Source of the DNA: Ariolimax columbianus
Lineage: Eukaryota; Mollusca; Gastropoda; Stylommatophora; Arionidae
Direction of reading: 5' to 3'
Assembly: GCA_036924085.1 (NCBI GenBank)
Contig: JAVGWX010000013.1
Location: forward strand, 68,436,359-68,500,358
DNA: 64,000 nt
The translations under genes and the position numbers were made by a program. A model generated the notes under the pieces. That model was not told the origin of the DNA. It did not search any database and saw only the letters and a program-made list of their open reading frames with translations. Below are positions 33,640 to 45,498 of the stretch, in pieces. Every line of letters starts with the position of its first letter. The first letter of the stretch is position 1.

Positions 33640-35313
33640 ACGGTAGAGCGGGTGTCGTTGTGGAAGAGTGGTAGAGGGGGTGTCGTTGTGGAAGAGTGGT
33701 AGAGGGGGTGACGTTGTGGAAGAGTGGTAGAGGGGGTGTCGTTGTGGAAGAGTGGTAGAGGGGGTGTCGTTGTGGAAGAGTGGTAGAGCGGGTGTCGTTG
33801 TGAAAGAGTGGTAGAGCGGGTGTCGTTGTGAAAGAGTGGTAGAGGGGGTGTCGTTGTGAAAGAGTGGTAGAGGGGGTGTCGTTGTGAAAGAGTGGTAGAG
33901 GGGGTGTCGTTGTGAAAGAGTGGTAGAGCGGGTGTCGTTGTGAAAGAATGGTAGAGCGGGTGTCGTTGTGAAAGAGTGGTAGAGGGGGTGTCGTTGTAGT
34001 AGAGAGGGTGTCGTTGTGGTAGAGAGGTAGAGGGGGTGTCGTTGTGAAAGAGTGGTAGAGGGGGTGTCGTTGTAGTAGAGAGGGTGTCGTTGCGGTAGAG
34101 AGGTAGAGGGGGTGTCGTTGTGAAAGAGTGGTAGAGGGGGTGTCGTTGTGGTAGAGAGGTATAGGGGGCGTCGTTGTGGTGTAGAGGTAGAGGGGGTGTC
34201 GTTGTGGAAGAGAGGTAGAGGGGGTGTCGTTGTGGTGGAGAGGTAGAGGGGGTGTCGTTGTGGTGGAGAGGTAGAGAAGGTGTCGTTGTGGTGGAGAGGT
34301 AGAGGGGGTGTCGTTGTGGTCGAGAGGTAGAGGGGGTGTCGTTGTGAAAGAGGGGTAGAGGGGGTGTCGTTGTGGTAGAGAGGTAGAGGGGGTGTCGTTG
34401 TGAAAGAGGGGTAGAGGGGGTGTCATTGTGGTAGAGAGGTAGAGGGGGTGTCGTTGTGGTGGAGAGGTAGAGGGGTGTCGTTGTGGAAGAGAGGTAGAGG
34501 GGGTGTCGTTGTGGTGGAGAGGTAGAGGGGGTGTCGTTGTGGTGGAGAGGTAGAGAAGGTGTCGTTGTGGTGGAGAGGTAGAGGGGGTGTCGTTGTGGTG
34601 GAGAGGTAGAGAAGGTGTCGTTGTGGTGGAGAGGTAGAGGGGGTGTCGTTGTGGAGGAGTGGTAGAGGGGGTGTCGTTGTGGTGGAGAGGTAGAGATGGT
34701 GTCGTTGTGGTGGAGAGGTAGAGGGGGTGTCGTTGTGGTGGAGAGGTAGAGGGGGTGTCGTTGTGGTGGAGAGGTAGAGAAGGTGTCGTTGTGGTGGAGA
34801 GGTAGAGGGGGTGTCGTTGTGGTGGAGAGGTAGAGGGGGTGTCGTTGTGGTGGAGAGGTAGAGAAGGTGTCGTTGTGGTGGAGAGGTAGAGGGGGTGTCG
34901 TTGTGGAAGAGTGGTAGAGGGGGTGTCGTTGTGGTGGAGAGGTAGAGATGGTGTCGTTGTGGTGGAGAGGTAGAGGGGGTGTCGTTGTGGTGGAGAGGTA
35001 GAGGGGGCGTCGTTGTAGTGGAGAGGTAAAGGGGGTGTCGTTGTGGTGGAGAGGTAGAGGGGGTGTCGTTGTGGTGGAGAGGTAGAGGGGGTGTCGGTTT
35101 GGTAGAGAGGTACAGGGGGTGTCGTTGTGATGAAGAGGTAGAGGAGATGTCGTTGTGGTGGAGAGGTAGAGGAGGTGTCGTTGTGGTAGAGGGTTAGAGG
35201 GGGTGTCGTTGTGGTAGAGGTGTAGAAGGGGTCCCATTGTGGAAGAGTGGTAGAGGGGGTGTCGTTGTGGAATAGAGGTAGAGGGAGTGTCGTTGTTGAA
35301 GAGTGGTAGAGCA
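33640..35313 (+). repeat. 28-bp G-rich minisatellite, type 1, about 60 copies
   Basis: The unit contains gtagagggggtgtcgttgtgg plus aagagtg, tggagag or tagagag variants. Variants are clustered: aagag types at 33640-34160, tggag types at 34200-35170. Every unit has a run of 5 G unless mutated to gaagg. The Thr/Pro/Leu/His-rich minus-strand frames are array artefacts. Confidence 0.96.
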
Positions 35314-35780
35314 AGGGTCGTTATGGCAGAGTCGTAGAGCGAGGGTCGTTGGGACAGAGTCGTAGAGCGAGGGTCGTTGTGACAGAGTCGTAGAGCGAGG
35401 GTCGTTGTGACAGAGTCGTAGAGCGAGGGTCGTTGTGACAGAGTCGTAGAGCGAGTGTCGTTGTGACAGAGTCGTAGAGCAAGGGTCGTTATGGCAGAGT
35501 CGTAGAGCGAGGGTCGTTGTGACAGAGTCGTAGAGCGAGGGTCGTTGTGACAGAGTCGTAGAGCGAGGGTCGTTGTGACAGAGTCGTAGAGCGAGGGTCG
35601 TTGTGACAGAGTCGTAGAGCGAGGGTCGTTGTGACAGAGTCGTAGAGCGAGGGTCGTTGTGACAGAGTCGTAGAGCGAGGGTCGTTGTGACAGAGTCGTA
35701 GAGCGAGGGTCGTTGTGACAGAGTCGTAGAGCGAGGGTCGTTGTTACAGAGTCGTAGAGCGAGGGTCGTTGTGGTAAGGC
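35314..35780 (+). repeat. 28-bp minisatellite, type 2, about 17 copies
   Basis: The unit contains gagtcgtagagcgagggtcg then ttgtgaca. It has the same length and core (gtagag, gtcgttgtg) as the adjacent type 1 array and is far more homogeneous. Confidence 0.95.
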
Positions 35781-36009
35781 ACCTGCTTTTCACTGCAAAG
35801 GTGCCCGTTTCGATTCATTTTATTAGTACGCTCCAATCCACCGTGCTGAAAATGGCTTCCAGATTTACTGTTATTAAAGAAAATATAGTTGGGAAAATAA
35901 TTGACCACCACTCCTCGTAAAATGCTGAGATCCTCTACAATGAAGTATCTAACACTTTGTCCTTGACAGCAACATCATCTGCCTGTTATTGGCTTTATGA
36001 TCCCCATAC

Positions 36010-36150
36010 TCATGAGCTTACTGAAGAGTCTAGCACTGCCCTACTGCCAGGAGGGTCTTCATCTACCTCAAGTATCTCTCGGGATGTGAGGAGAGCCACT
36101 GTAACGCGCCACCATAGCAAATCATCATGACTACCTAGCGTAGCGAGTGG
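36010..36150 (+). repeat. Duplicated block, copy 1 (diverged family B variant)
   Basis: The block from tgagcttactgaagagtcta to caaatcatcatgactaccta is repeated at 36745-36875. Its gaggagagccactgtaacgc segment links it to the family B variant. Confidence 0.75.
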
Positions 36151-36267
36151 TTAGCGCGCTGGCTTCACATCTGAGTGGTCCTGGGTTAATTCCCCAGTTG
36201 AGGCGGTAATGTTTTTTCAGATCGCAACGGCACCCGGGTCGACCCAGTCTTAAATGGGTACCGGTTC
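36150..36267 (+). mobile_element. tRNA-derived SINE, target of a family A insertion
   Basis: A box TAGCGAGTGGTTAGCGCG and B box GGGTTAATTCCCC at tRNA-like spacing, then a body ending in taaatgggtaccggttc. That last motif is duplicated on the far side of the following family A element. Confidence 0.75.
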
Positions 36268-36603
36268 TTCTTCTTCGTTCGTTCTCAATCTCCCACTACC
36301 AAACCCTGAAAGGTCTTAAGAAGATTAATGTAGTCCAGAGAAAGGAATGCGTTGTTGTCGTAGTTTACAACTTGGCTGCGATATTTGCACCTTTCGGTCC
36401 AACACATCCGACTTCAGCAATCATTTTTTGAGTATCGGGTTAGCATTCCCTCTTCGATCCCTTCTCCTTAGCCCTGCTGCAGCCTGTTATCCAGGATCAC
36501 CGCGTGGAGGTATAGAAAGGTCTTGGCAGCTATGGTTCGCTGGCCCTGACGCTAGCAGTCAGCTATGGGTCGCTGATCACTGCAGCTCAGCATCTTGATC
36601 CCC
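36268..36603 (-). mobile_element. Family A short retroelement with TSD
   Basis: 336-bp copy in minus orientation with a short GAA tail. The 11-bp TSD GGTACCGGTTC lies at 36257-36267 and 36604-36614. It carries a small deletion around 36470. Confidence 0.92.
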
Positions 36604-36744
36604 GGTACCGGTTCAGTCCGGGAAGTAAAAGCGGCGAGGGAGAGGAGATGGCTACCACCCTCATATAGCCGAGCATTTGAAATGTGAGATCGCTAACACC
36701 TCACATCCCTGCGGCAGTAATGTTATGGGTTTCTTTACTTTTTA

Positions 36745-36875
36745 CTCATGAGCTTACTGAAGAGTCTAGCACTGCACTACTGCCAGGAGGGTCCTGATCT
36801 ACCTCAAGTACGTTTCGGAATGTGAGGAGAGCCACTGTAACGTGCCACCACAGCAAATCACCATGACTACCTAGC
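36745..36875 (+). repeat. Duplicated block, copy 2
   Basis: Copy of 36010-36150 with about 10% differences. Confidence 0.75.
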
Positions 36876-37259
36876 CAAGTACGAGTGATATTAGCGGCGA
36901 CAATAATATTATTTGACTCAGAGAATTTACGCCATCTTTCAGAACATAGAGTCGGCTTGGCTATAGTATGACGCGTGTTGTAGTGTAACTTGATGACACA
37001 TCTGTCTGCTATGCATCTTTAAAGCTCTGTGTTTGGATCTCCTTTGTTTTATCTAATTTGAAGAACGGTACCCGACTCTTTATTTCAGCAATGAATCTAT
37101 TAAGCGTCTTGGTCTAAATAGTATCAGACACTGCCGACAGGGATGGAAGTATTAGAGACTTCGTTATAGCCATCAGCCACTTTCAGTGCTGACCGGCTAT
37201 AGGAGTACACGTCTTTTGAATAATCGTCTTTTTTTTCTCTCATCGATCTTCCCGAAATG

Positions 37260-37360
37260 ACGTTCTGTTACGTCTTATCGTAGATTGCCTTTCCACTTGT
37301 AAGGGATTGAATACTTGTGGGTCTGTCTGGAGTGCAGTGACGTCGACTTTTAACAAAACA
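37260..37360 (+). mobile_element. Terminal piece of the 24040-type LINE
   Basis: Encodes an EYLWVCLECSDVD-like tail, comparable to the WVCPECNDID end at 24480-24506. Confidence 0.55.
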
Positions 37361-37404
37361 GTATTCTGTAGCTGAAAATCAAAACCCACTTTCACAGCCG
37401 GGTT

Positions 37405-37760
37405 ATTGTTGTTGTTCTTGTTGTTCTTGTTGTTGTTGCTGTTGTTGTTGCTGCTGTTGTTGTTGTTGTTGTTGCTGTTGTTGTTGCTGTTGTTGCTGTT
37501 GTTGTTGGATACCAACAATGTGTAAGTCTTCTCTTTTGAGCGCTCTTCAAAGTGCGTTAGGTGGTAGTTTGCAGTAGCTTTATTCCCATCTCGAGCGTGC
37601 TGATGAAGGTGCTCGGCTTGGTTTAATCTGCTTCTCGCTCACTTCTACGGGAATCACGTTGATTCGCCACCTCGTTAGGCAGGCTGCTGTGAAAACAGCC
37701 CGTTTCCAGAGAGACCGGCTCAGAAGTGATCTGGGGTCTTCGCCAGTTATTTAGTTACAC
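37405..37760 (-). mobile_element. Family B short retroelement with GTT (AAC) tail
   Basis: The tail is GTT-rich at 37405-37508. The body on the minus strand has the blocks around catctcgagcgtgctgatga, gggaatcacgttgattcg, and cacctcgttaggcaggctgc. Confidence 0.85.
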
Positions 37761-37859
37761 ATCGCAAGCGAAGATGGCGACAGCGTCAGACATGTTTATT
37801 CAGATGTGACCGGATATGACTGTACAGTCAGATCTGAGAGTGACAAATGTTACCGCACG

Positions 37860-38400
37860 TAGGGCACACGTCAACAGCTTTTATAGTTGGACAGTCTTAC
37901 ATTCTTTCCTGTCGGGCAGCTCGCTTTTCCTGCGCCTCAGTGACGGTCCTCTGCTCAACGGTGCAAGCACCATGTATGACGACAGTGCGCCAGGCTGAGC
38001 AGTTCAGAGCAAGCAGCTCCTAGTCAGCAACATCAATGGAGAAACTTTTTCAAAGAAACTTTTAGAGTGTCTTTGTATCGTTTGTTACGTCCCACCTGCG
38101 AGTGCTCTCCTGTCCCGTCATGAGCTTCCAGTTTAACAGTTGTTTAGGGAGGCGTTTGTCTGACATGCGAACAACATGCCCTCTCTATCTGGTCTAGGTT
38201 CTCTGTAGCAAAGTATAGATGCCAGGGAGTCTAGCCCTGCTGGGGACTTCAGAGTTGGGCACTGTCCTGCCATCCGATCCTGAGCAGTCTGGGAAGACAG
38301 TTTACATGGAAATGATTAAGTTTCCTGACAAGCCTGCAATAGACTGTCTATGTTTCGCATGCGTACAGAAGGGCGGTTAACTCAACATCGCTAATAAACC
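37860..38400 (-). mobile_element. RTE-like LINE RT tail, decayed
   Basis: The minus strand, across frames, reads FISDVELTALLYACET, LVRKLNHFHVNCLPRLLRI, then WQD and a PGIYT-type block. It continues RLPKQLLNWKL and KRYKDTLKVSLKK. This is the well-known C-terminal block of RTE/craniofacial-like LINE polyproteins. Many stops and frameshifts. Confidence 0.8.
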
Positions 38401-38560
38401 CCAATCTTGGTGGCAACACTGATTCCCTGCCGGTCTCAAACATTTTCTCGTTGTCTTCCCAAAGCAACACTCGCCTTGGAAATCCTGCTCTGGACCCTTG
38501 ACCAGTATGTTTAACACTGACCCTACCAAACATGCCCGATTAATACGTTTCGCCTGAACA

Positions 38561-39149
38561 TCCATTAGTCTTCTGTCCCCTTCACAGCTGGGTAGACAAC
38601 ATCATCTCGAAACCAGGAATCAAACCTTTTCCCTCTTCCTCAAACAACAACCGCTCCAACCTTTCTACCACTCCATCGCCCCAGTATATTATATTCAATA
38701 CAATTTCTAGCGCTATTATGTGTCTATAAATAGTCACTGGGGAATTCTGTGCTACTCTGCGGGTTTAATATCAAGCCACAAACTGCATTGTGTCTCCCTT
38801 CTTTTGTAGGGCAGTCATGCAAGATCCCTCCGCGGGATAGCTAGGGGGCCCGTATTTGGTTTCATTTCCATCCAGGTTTTACATATAATATACCTTTCTC
38901 CCGCATTTATCTTGTACTGTTTTTCATAACTGACAGCCATTTGTTGATCTTTGTTCCGCTCCCCCACCCTGGCTTTAACTTTCACTATTATCGATTTCGT
39001 TATCCTAATTCAGACTATTTGTAACAATGCACCACATACGGTTGAAGAGGCCAAAAAAAAATAATATAAACTAAAATACTGTAAACTCTCTCCTTGTCAG
39101 CGTTTTTCTTGCTTCTTCTCTCTATCATGTGGCTTATAATTTGTTAAGG
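38561..39149. other. No recognised feature
   Basis: Unique-looking sequence. Confidence 0.45.
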
Positions 39150-40180
39150 GTAGATAAAGGTTTGTACTAACGGGGAATGATGTTGTTAGAGACTTCAGTA
39201 TACTAAGTCAAGGTTTGTCCCATAGTAGTTACACTACTGTCAGGGAATGAAGCTATTAGACACTTCAGTATACTAAGTCAAGGTTTGTCCCACAGTAGTT
39301 ACACTACTGTCGGGGGGTGCAGTTATTAGAGACTTCAGTATACTAAGTCAAGGTTTGTCCCATATTAGTTACACTACTGTCAGGGAATGAAGCTATTAGA
39401 GACTTCAGTATACTAAGTCAAGGTTTGTCCCATAGTAGTTACACTACTGTCGGGGGGTGCAGTTGTTAGAGACTTCAGTATACTAAGTCAAGGTTTGTCC
39501 CATAGTAGTTACACTACTGTCGGGGGGTGCAGTTGTTAGAGACTTCAGTATACTAAGTCAAGGTTTGTCCTATAGTAGTTACACTACTGTCGGGGGGTGC
39601 AGTTGTTAGAGACTTCAGTATACTAAGTCAAGGTTTGTCCCATAGTAGTTACACTACTGTCGGGGGGGGGGGGGGGGGGTGAAGTTGTTAGAGACTTCAG
39701 TATACTAAGTCAAGGTTTGTCCCATAGTAGTTACACTACTGTCAGGGGGGTGCAGTTGTTAGAGACTTCAGTATACTAAGTCAAGGTTTGTCCCATAGTA
39801 GTTACACTACTGTCAGGGAATGAAGCTATTAGAGACTTCAGTATACTAAGTCAAGGTTTGTCCTATAGTAGTTACACTACTGTCGGGGGGTGCAGTTGTT
39901 AGAGACTTCAGTATACTAAGTCAAGGTTTGTCCCATAGTAGTTACACTACTGTCGGGGGGGGGGGGGGGGGGGTGAAGTTGTTAGAGACTTCAGTATACT
40001 AAGTCAAGGTTTGTCCCATAGTAGTTACACTACTGACGGGGAATGAAGTTTGCTAGAGACTTCAGTATACTGTCAAGGTTTGTCCTATAGTAGTTACACT
40101 ACTGTCGGGGGGGTGAAGTTGTTAGAGATTTCAGTATACTAAGTCAAGGTTTATCCTATAGTAGTTACACTACTCAAACC
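39150..40180 (+). repeat. ~70-bp minisatellite with hypervariable G-run, 14 copies
   Basis: Each unit has gagacttcagtatactaagt, caaggtttgtcccatagtag and ttacactactgtc, then a G-run and a gaagttgttag or gcagttgttag link. G-run lengths vary from about 3-6 to 18 (39662-39679) and 19 (39955-39973). Units with gggaatgaagc and with ggggggtgcag alternate irregularly. Confidence 0.95.
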
Positions 40181-40309
40181 TGCATCTTGATTGAGGTAGG
40201 GTGGCTAGTTTCGTTACTCAATGCCTTTTACTCTCCTAGTGGTGTTACAGATACACATTATGCTACTGTGGCATATTGAGCATATGGTGTTAGACCAATA
40301 TTTTTCTTG

Positions 40310-40500
40310 ATCCGCCTGTGGTCAACATCACGCCGGCCTCCATTAGTTCCTAGATATTCTGGTACCAAATATTTGAGGCTGCGTCGACCGCACAACCCGT
40401 TTCGAAATCGGAAAAATCAATTACCAACCTGGGGCCGTCGAACCTCCCTCGCTCGTGTGGGAAAACAGTGCACTAACTACTGCGTCATCTCGGCACCCAC
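40310..40500 (-). mobile_element. tRNA-derived SINE
   Basis: The minus strand has GCAGTAGTTAGTGC (A box) and GAGGTTCGACGGCC (B box), then a body resembling the other tRNA-SINEs here. Confidence 0.55.
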
Positions 40501-40654
40501 AGACCAGACATATCAATTGACAATTATTGTACAGAGGGAGAGATTTGAACTTTTCGATGCAAGTATTCTTTCTTCCTCTTTAAATGGCATTCTAGAGGAT
40601 GCAATTCTAGCGTCCGTCTTTATGGCCGAGGAGGACGACTACATCTGATCAGGC

Positions 40655-40935
40655 ACACTATACTGGCCAAGACCCTCATATCGGCTTCCTCGTAGCCCTC
40701 CCTGAAATTGTTTCATGGCAGTCTAGCTAAAAAGGTGATGGGTCGATGTGATCCCCGTAGTAGTGAGCGAAGCGCAGATGAAGCCAAGCATAGCACAACC
40801 GACTGGAGAACCCCGGTCTTTCTTCATCAGTACGCTCGATAACCTGCCACTTAACGTCCTTTTTAGGGCGAACAAAACAGAGTAATGCCACTCATTTAGG
40901 GCATTCAACAACAACAACAAAACCAACAACATATT
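40655..40935 (+). mobile_element. Family B short retroelement with AAC tail
   Basis: Begins at the tatactggccaagaccctca block, includes gatgaagccaagcatagcac, and ends atttagggcattcaacaaca with a short CAA tail (about 40906-40932). A ~25-bp deletion removes the ggaatgtgag segment. Confidence 0.88.
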
Positions 40936-42164
40936 TATGGCCACTGGTTTCTTCTTGAATGATTTGCTCTTAGTCTTAGTCGACCTGTACTTCTACAGTG
41001 GCTGATGTCCCTGTGCAGGTCCTGGCCTGAGCTGGATGTAGGCGGGAGAAGGATTCCCTGCTTTGTGGGATAGGCTCCATCAGCTTATTACTCCGCTGCC
41101 TAGGTAAAATTCCGCGAAGGGTGGTTAACCGATATGCATCTCAGTAGACTAAAACACTAGAGAAAAGTAGACACGCAGCCTGTGATTCACATTCTACGCT
41201 GCTCTTAACAAACGACATAACCATGGCCGGAGTTATACCATATCACACAGTAAGTCGCTTCTTACGACATGCTCTCTGTGAGGCAGTGGTGCTATTCATG
41301 TCATACAGAAAGACCCCGGCGGAGCACTAGGGACTGATTTATCCGAAATATGAGAACTAACCGACATTCTCAACCAATTGCCCTCAATAATTAACAAATG
41401 CTAACTTGAGGTTCTCTTTAAGAAAAGAGCGCAAAATCATAGTCACCGACAACTGACTTCACTTCACGCTCTGGGATTCGATCTCTCTTCTTTCAACACA
41501 TTTGTTTCATTTGACTCTGTCCAACAATCACACTCTTGTTTCATTTGACTCTGTCCAACAATCACAATCTTGCAAAACTTTCACACGCGCCTTCGTGATG
41601 AAGCCCTTGCATTGCACTTTGGTTGGGCTAGCTTCTGAGAGCTCACAAACCTAGCATAGGTACATACAGACGCACACATACATCCAAGCACTGGTTTATG
41701 CGTCTTAATATCGCCCAATGGACTACGATCTGGGGTGGAATAGCCGCGCCTCCACCAGTAGAAACTGAGCCAAACGAATAGAATTTAAAAAAAAAAGGTT
41801 CTCTCTAATTTTCTATGCCTTTTGTCTTACATTTATTTATCTTGATCCCGTATTTCTGTTTGGTCTAGTTCATTGTATTGATCAAGTGTTGTCAATCCCC
41901 TCTCTCCTAACCCACCACCCCAGCCCCGTTTGACTAACTTCTGCAGCATGGTCTGATCGTCTGCGAACTTGATAGCCCCCAAGCGTTTGTCTATTGACTG
42001 TTGCCGCCATGCTGCAACCACTGATGGCATGTTCCGACATTCTCTCCGAGTAAGCGTTGAATAGTCCAGAGAACAGTAAACTTCCCTGTCTCACACCCAC
42101 CCTTGTGTGGACTGGGTAAGTAATTTCTTCCCTCAATGTGTGTATGTGTGTAAATGGAGGGAGA
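40936..42164. other. Unrecognised, with a 32-bp tandem duplication near 41500-41565
   Basis: The block tgtttcatttgactctgtcc then aacaatcaca occurs twice in tandem at about 41502-41565. Nothing else recognised. Confidence 0.5.
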
Positions 42165-42450
42165 AGATTAGCGTCTGGTCAGGCACAACATGCTGGTCGG
42201 ACATGTTAGTCAGGGTTAGGTAAAATATACTGATGGGACATGTTAGTCAGGGTTAGGTAAAATATATTGATCGGACATGTTAGTCAGAGTTAGGTAAAAT
42301 ATACTGATCGGACATGTTAGTCAGGGTTAGGTAGAACATACTGGTCAGACATCTTAGTCGGGGCCAGGTGAAACATACTGACCAGACTATGTTAGTCGGG
42401 GCCAGGTGAAACTTACTGATCAGACTATGTTAGTCAGGGCCAGGCAAAAC
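42165..42450 (+). repeat. 37/38-bp minisatellite, about 7-8 copies, at a family B 5' end
   Basis: Same unit as 20730-21335 (acatgttagtcagggttagg then taaaatatactgatcgg), leading directly into a family B body. The last units are 38 bp and closer to the element's own sequence. Confidence 0.92.
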
Positions 42451-42720
42451 ATACTGGGCAAGACCCCCCTACCGGACTTCCACGCAGGTGCCTCCAGAAA
42501 AAGGCTGTTTTCACGGCAGGCTGTGTAACGAGGTGGGGGCTCGACTTGATCCTTATAGCAGTTAGCGACACGCCAAACATTGCACTACCGCCTGGATAAC
42601 CCAGGTCCACCTTCTTCATCCCTCTCGGAATGTGAGGGAAACTACTGCAAACCACCCACGTAACTCCCTCTTCAGGAAATTCCAAAAGACAGTAATGCTC
42701 ATTTTGGGTATTAAACAACC
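42451..42720 (+). mobile_element. Family B short retroelement
   Basis: Blocks cggcaggctgtgtaacgagg, gctcgacttgatcc and tcggaatgtgagggaaacta are present. Ends in ttttgggtattaaacaacc. Confidence 0.83.
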
Positions 42721-43159
42721 TACATATATTTTTCGAGCTATTTTTCGATTATAGCCAGTGTGTGCGTGTTAGTGCGCGTGTTAGTGCGCGTGTGCGTGTG
42801 CGTGTAGCGCCGCTGTATCCAGACCTCCATTAAATAATGGATAAAAAAACACAGCGATGATTAATTCCAGAAAAGCTACAATTGACAACATGCCAACATC
42901 TGTCATGACAAGCGAACAGAGAAGTAGAGAGACGAATACTAGCTACGGACGGGCCATTGTTGGAGAGAAGCATTTCCAGAAACGTAAATGGCTAAAAATT
43001 AGAGAAAAAACTGCACTGAAAATCAAAACGAGAACGCTTGGGATGTTAGAGATAAGTAGATGTTGGAAAATGGGATTATATAACAGATACTGTATTCGGA
43101 GATGAAGTGTTTGAAAGTCGCTAATATCGCAACCTCGCTGTAAACTGCGAGGCTAAGTT
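42721..43159. other. No recognised feature
   Basis: A short GTGCGTGT-type stretch at about 42760-42805, otherwise unique-looking. Confidence 0.45.
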
Positions 43160-43665
43160 TCAAGGTTCTTTGAAGGACGAACGCCGAAGAGGAAGAGGAC
43201 GAAGAAGGTGAAGGGGGAGGTGGGGAGGAAGAGGGGGGTCAAAAAGAAGAAGAAGAAGGAGGAGAAGAGGAAGAAGAAGGTGGAAGACAAGAAGACAAAG
43301 AAGAAGACGAAGAGAAAGAGAAGGAGAAGAAGAAAAAGAGGAAGAAGATAAATAAACAAAGAAAACGAATACGAAGGGTAAGAAGAAGCAGAAGAAGAAG
43401 AAGAAGGAGGAGTTAGAGAAAGCGAAGAAGAAGACAGGAGTAAAAGAACGAAAAAAAAGAAGAAGAAGAAAAAGAAGAGGAAAAATAAGAAAGAAAAGAA
43501 TTATAATAAGAAGAAGAAGAAGAAAAGGAAGAAACAGGATAATAATACTTATAATTATAAAATAAGAAGAAGATGAAGAAGACGAAGGATAAGAAGAAGA
43601 CGAAGAAGAAGACAAATGATAAGGAGAAGAAAATGAAGAAGTAGAAGAAGAAGAATAAGAAAAAG
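43160..43665 (+). repeat. Imperfect GAA-rich purine tract
   Basis: About 500 bp dominated by gaagaag and gagga. The Ser/Phe/Leu-rich minus-strand frames are artefacts. Confidence 0.9.
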
Positions 43666-43669
43666 TTTG

Positions 43670-43840
43670 TATTTAGCCTTAGGACCAGATAAGGTCCTGA
43701 TGAAGAACCCAAACCCCCTTCCCCAAACCCCTCGTCTTGGTTCCTAGAAACAGCTCGCTTCACAACAGTCTAGCTAACGAGGTGAGGATCGAAATGTGAT
43801 CTCCATATTGTACGTTCCAACAGCTAAACCTTCGTCTGGG
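43670..43840 (+). mobile_element. Decayed family B fragment
   Basis: Retains cagtctagctaacgaggtga and gatcgaaatgtgatc. The rest is diverged. Confidence 0.5.
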
Positions 43841-44167
43841 ACAAAGCCTAACACTCGTGAAGATACCTAATAAAACATAACATTGATGAACTTAGAACGT
43901 TGTTGGCTATGCGTAGTCTGCTGGAAATGTATCGCACCTTCGACGGTGAAAACACAATTCCCCACCTGGTGGTCCGTAACTTAATCCCTTTCAAATTACT
44001 CCACTTGTGACTGCACACGCTTCTCTCAGCTGTCCTGTCGTCATCGGGAACATTCCAGAAAGGACTCGTATATTGAAACATTGTAAAACACGCTCGTTCC
44101 ATTACCACCTTGCCTTCTGTAACTTATGACCAAGTATATGTTTATAGTTTGATATACTGAAACACGG

Positions 44168-44780
44168 TGGATGGTGAGGAAATAGATCAGGTCACACATT
44201 TTGAATATCTGGGCTCCAGAATTGACAAAAATGGCGACTGTTCGAAAGAAATCATAAGAAGACTAGCCATGGCAATGCAGAGACTGAACAGCCTGAAGAA
44301 ATTATGGCAGAGCATCAACAAAATGATAAGAGAAAGGTATTGAGAGCCTGTGTTTTTCCTGTGACAGGTTATGGCTGCGAATCATAGACGATTAACAAAA
44401 CTTCCAGACAAAGAATCGAATCCTTACAGTCAAAATGTTACAGAAAGATTCTCAGAATACCACGGACAGAGAAAAAACAAATGTAGACATTCGACAAGAG
44501 TTGAGCATAGAGGAGAACTGGTTTATCAATTCCATTTTGGCTAGAAAATACAAACACTTAGGTCACATCAAGAGACACAACGGTCTCGAAAGAACAGTGA
44601 TGGAAGGTATGGTGCCAGGTAAAAGAGGAAGGGGTAGACCAAGAAGACGATGGCACCAAGATATCCAGGAATGCCTGAGTACGACTGTGGCGGAGGCTGG
44701 AGTTTTGGCAAGGGAACGAGTTTCTTTCAGACAGACTGTGATGGGAGCGACGTTCTATAAAGGACATGCTACATGATGAT
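44168..44780 (+). mobile_element. RTE-like LINE RT C-terminus, copy 3 (longest)
   Basis: Starts VDGEEIDQVTHFEYLGSRID, then IIRRLAMAMQRLNSLKKLW, and after a frame change the CESxTINK-type block with a stop. It ends in the open frame 44435-44776 (SIEENWFINSILARKYKHLG, HIKRHNGLERTV, RGRGRPRRRW). Breaks at about 44342, 44388 and 44475. Possible imperfect TSD: GATATACTGAAACACG before the start (about 44151) and GATATTAAAACACG after the tail (about 44777). Confidence 0.87.
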
Positions 44781-45434
44781 ATTAAAACACGACGCGACCG
44801 GGTACTGAATACATCATACCTTTTTGACACGAGAGGCAAGCACTGTAACCTACCTGCCTTCAGTCGCAAATTAAGTGAAAATGGTTGCCGGAAATAGCTC
44901 CGGAAATTTACGATTTGCTTCGTTGTAATTTGCGACATCTGTACAGTGGCATAATTATCACAAAAATGAACTGGGCAAATCTCAAGAACACGGAAAAAAA
45001 AACGGAGTAGACCCTGAAATGTACTTAATTTTTTGCTATAAATAATTATTAAGTAATTATTACAAATTTGACATTGATCAGAAAAACATTGATTAGAATT
45101 GCAGCGCAAATGAGAACACAGCTTCGCAGAAAAGGGACCCGATAGCAGAGCGTTTGTGTGAGCAATTCAAAAATTCAATATTACCTCTCATATGTTTTTA
45201 AATTAACCAATATATATCCGAAGAGGAAGGAAAAAGACCCCTGTAACATCCCAAGCAGGTAAAAAGTGACATAGGGTGTCACGCAAGAGGTTAGTAATTC
45301 AGTCCTATAAATCATATCGAATGCTGTTGCAGAGTTTAACTGAAATGAAAGAAAAAAAACACAAAAACTTATGGCAGCGCACAAAATTACCCTAAATCAA
45401 AGGATATTGAGGATTTTCATCTTCCCTGTGGCAG
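44781..45434. other. No recognised feature
   Basis: Unique-looking sequence. Small open frames without known domains. Confidence 0.45.
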
Positions 45435-45444
45435 TGTTGTTGTC

Positions 45445-45498
<54 letters not shown>

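Noticed and set aside
33578..35314. 578- and 544-codon minus-strand ORFs rich in Thr/Pro/His/Leu
   Set aside because: Direct translation of the 28-bp array in several frames. No start context, domain or codon bias independent of the repeat.
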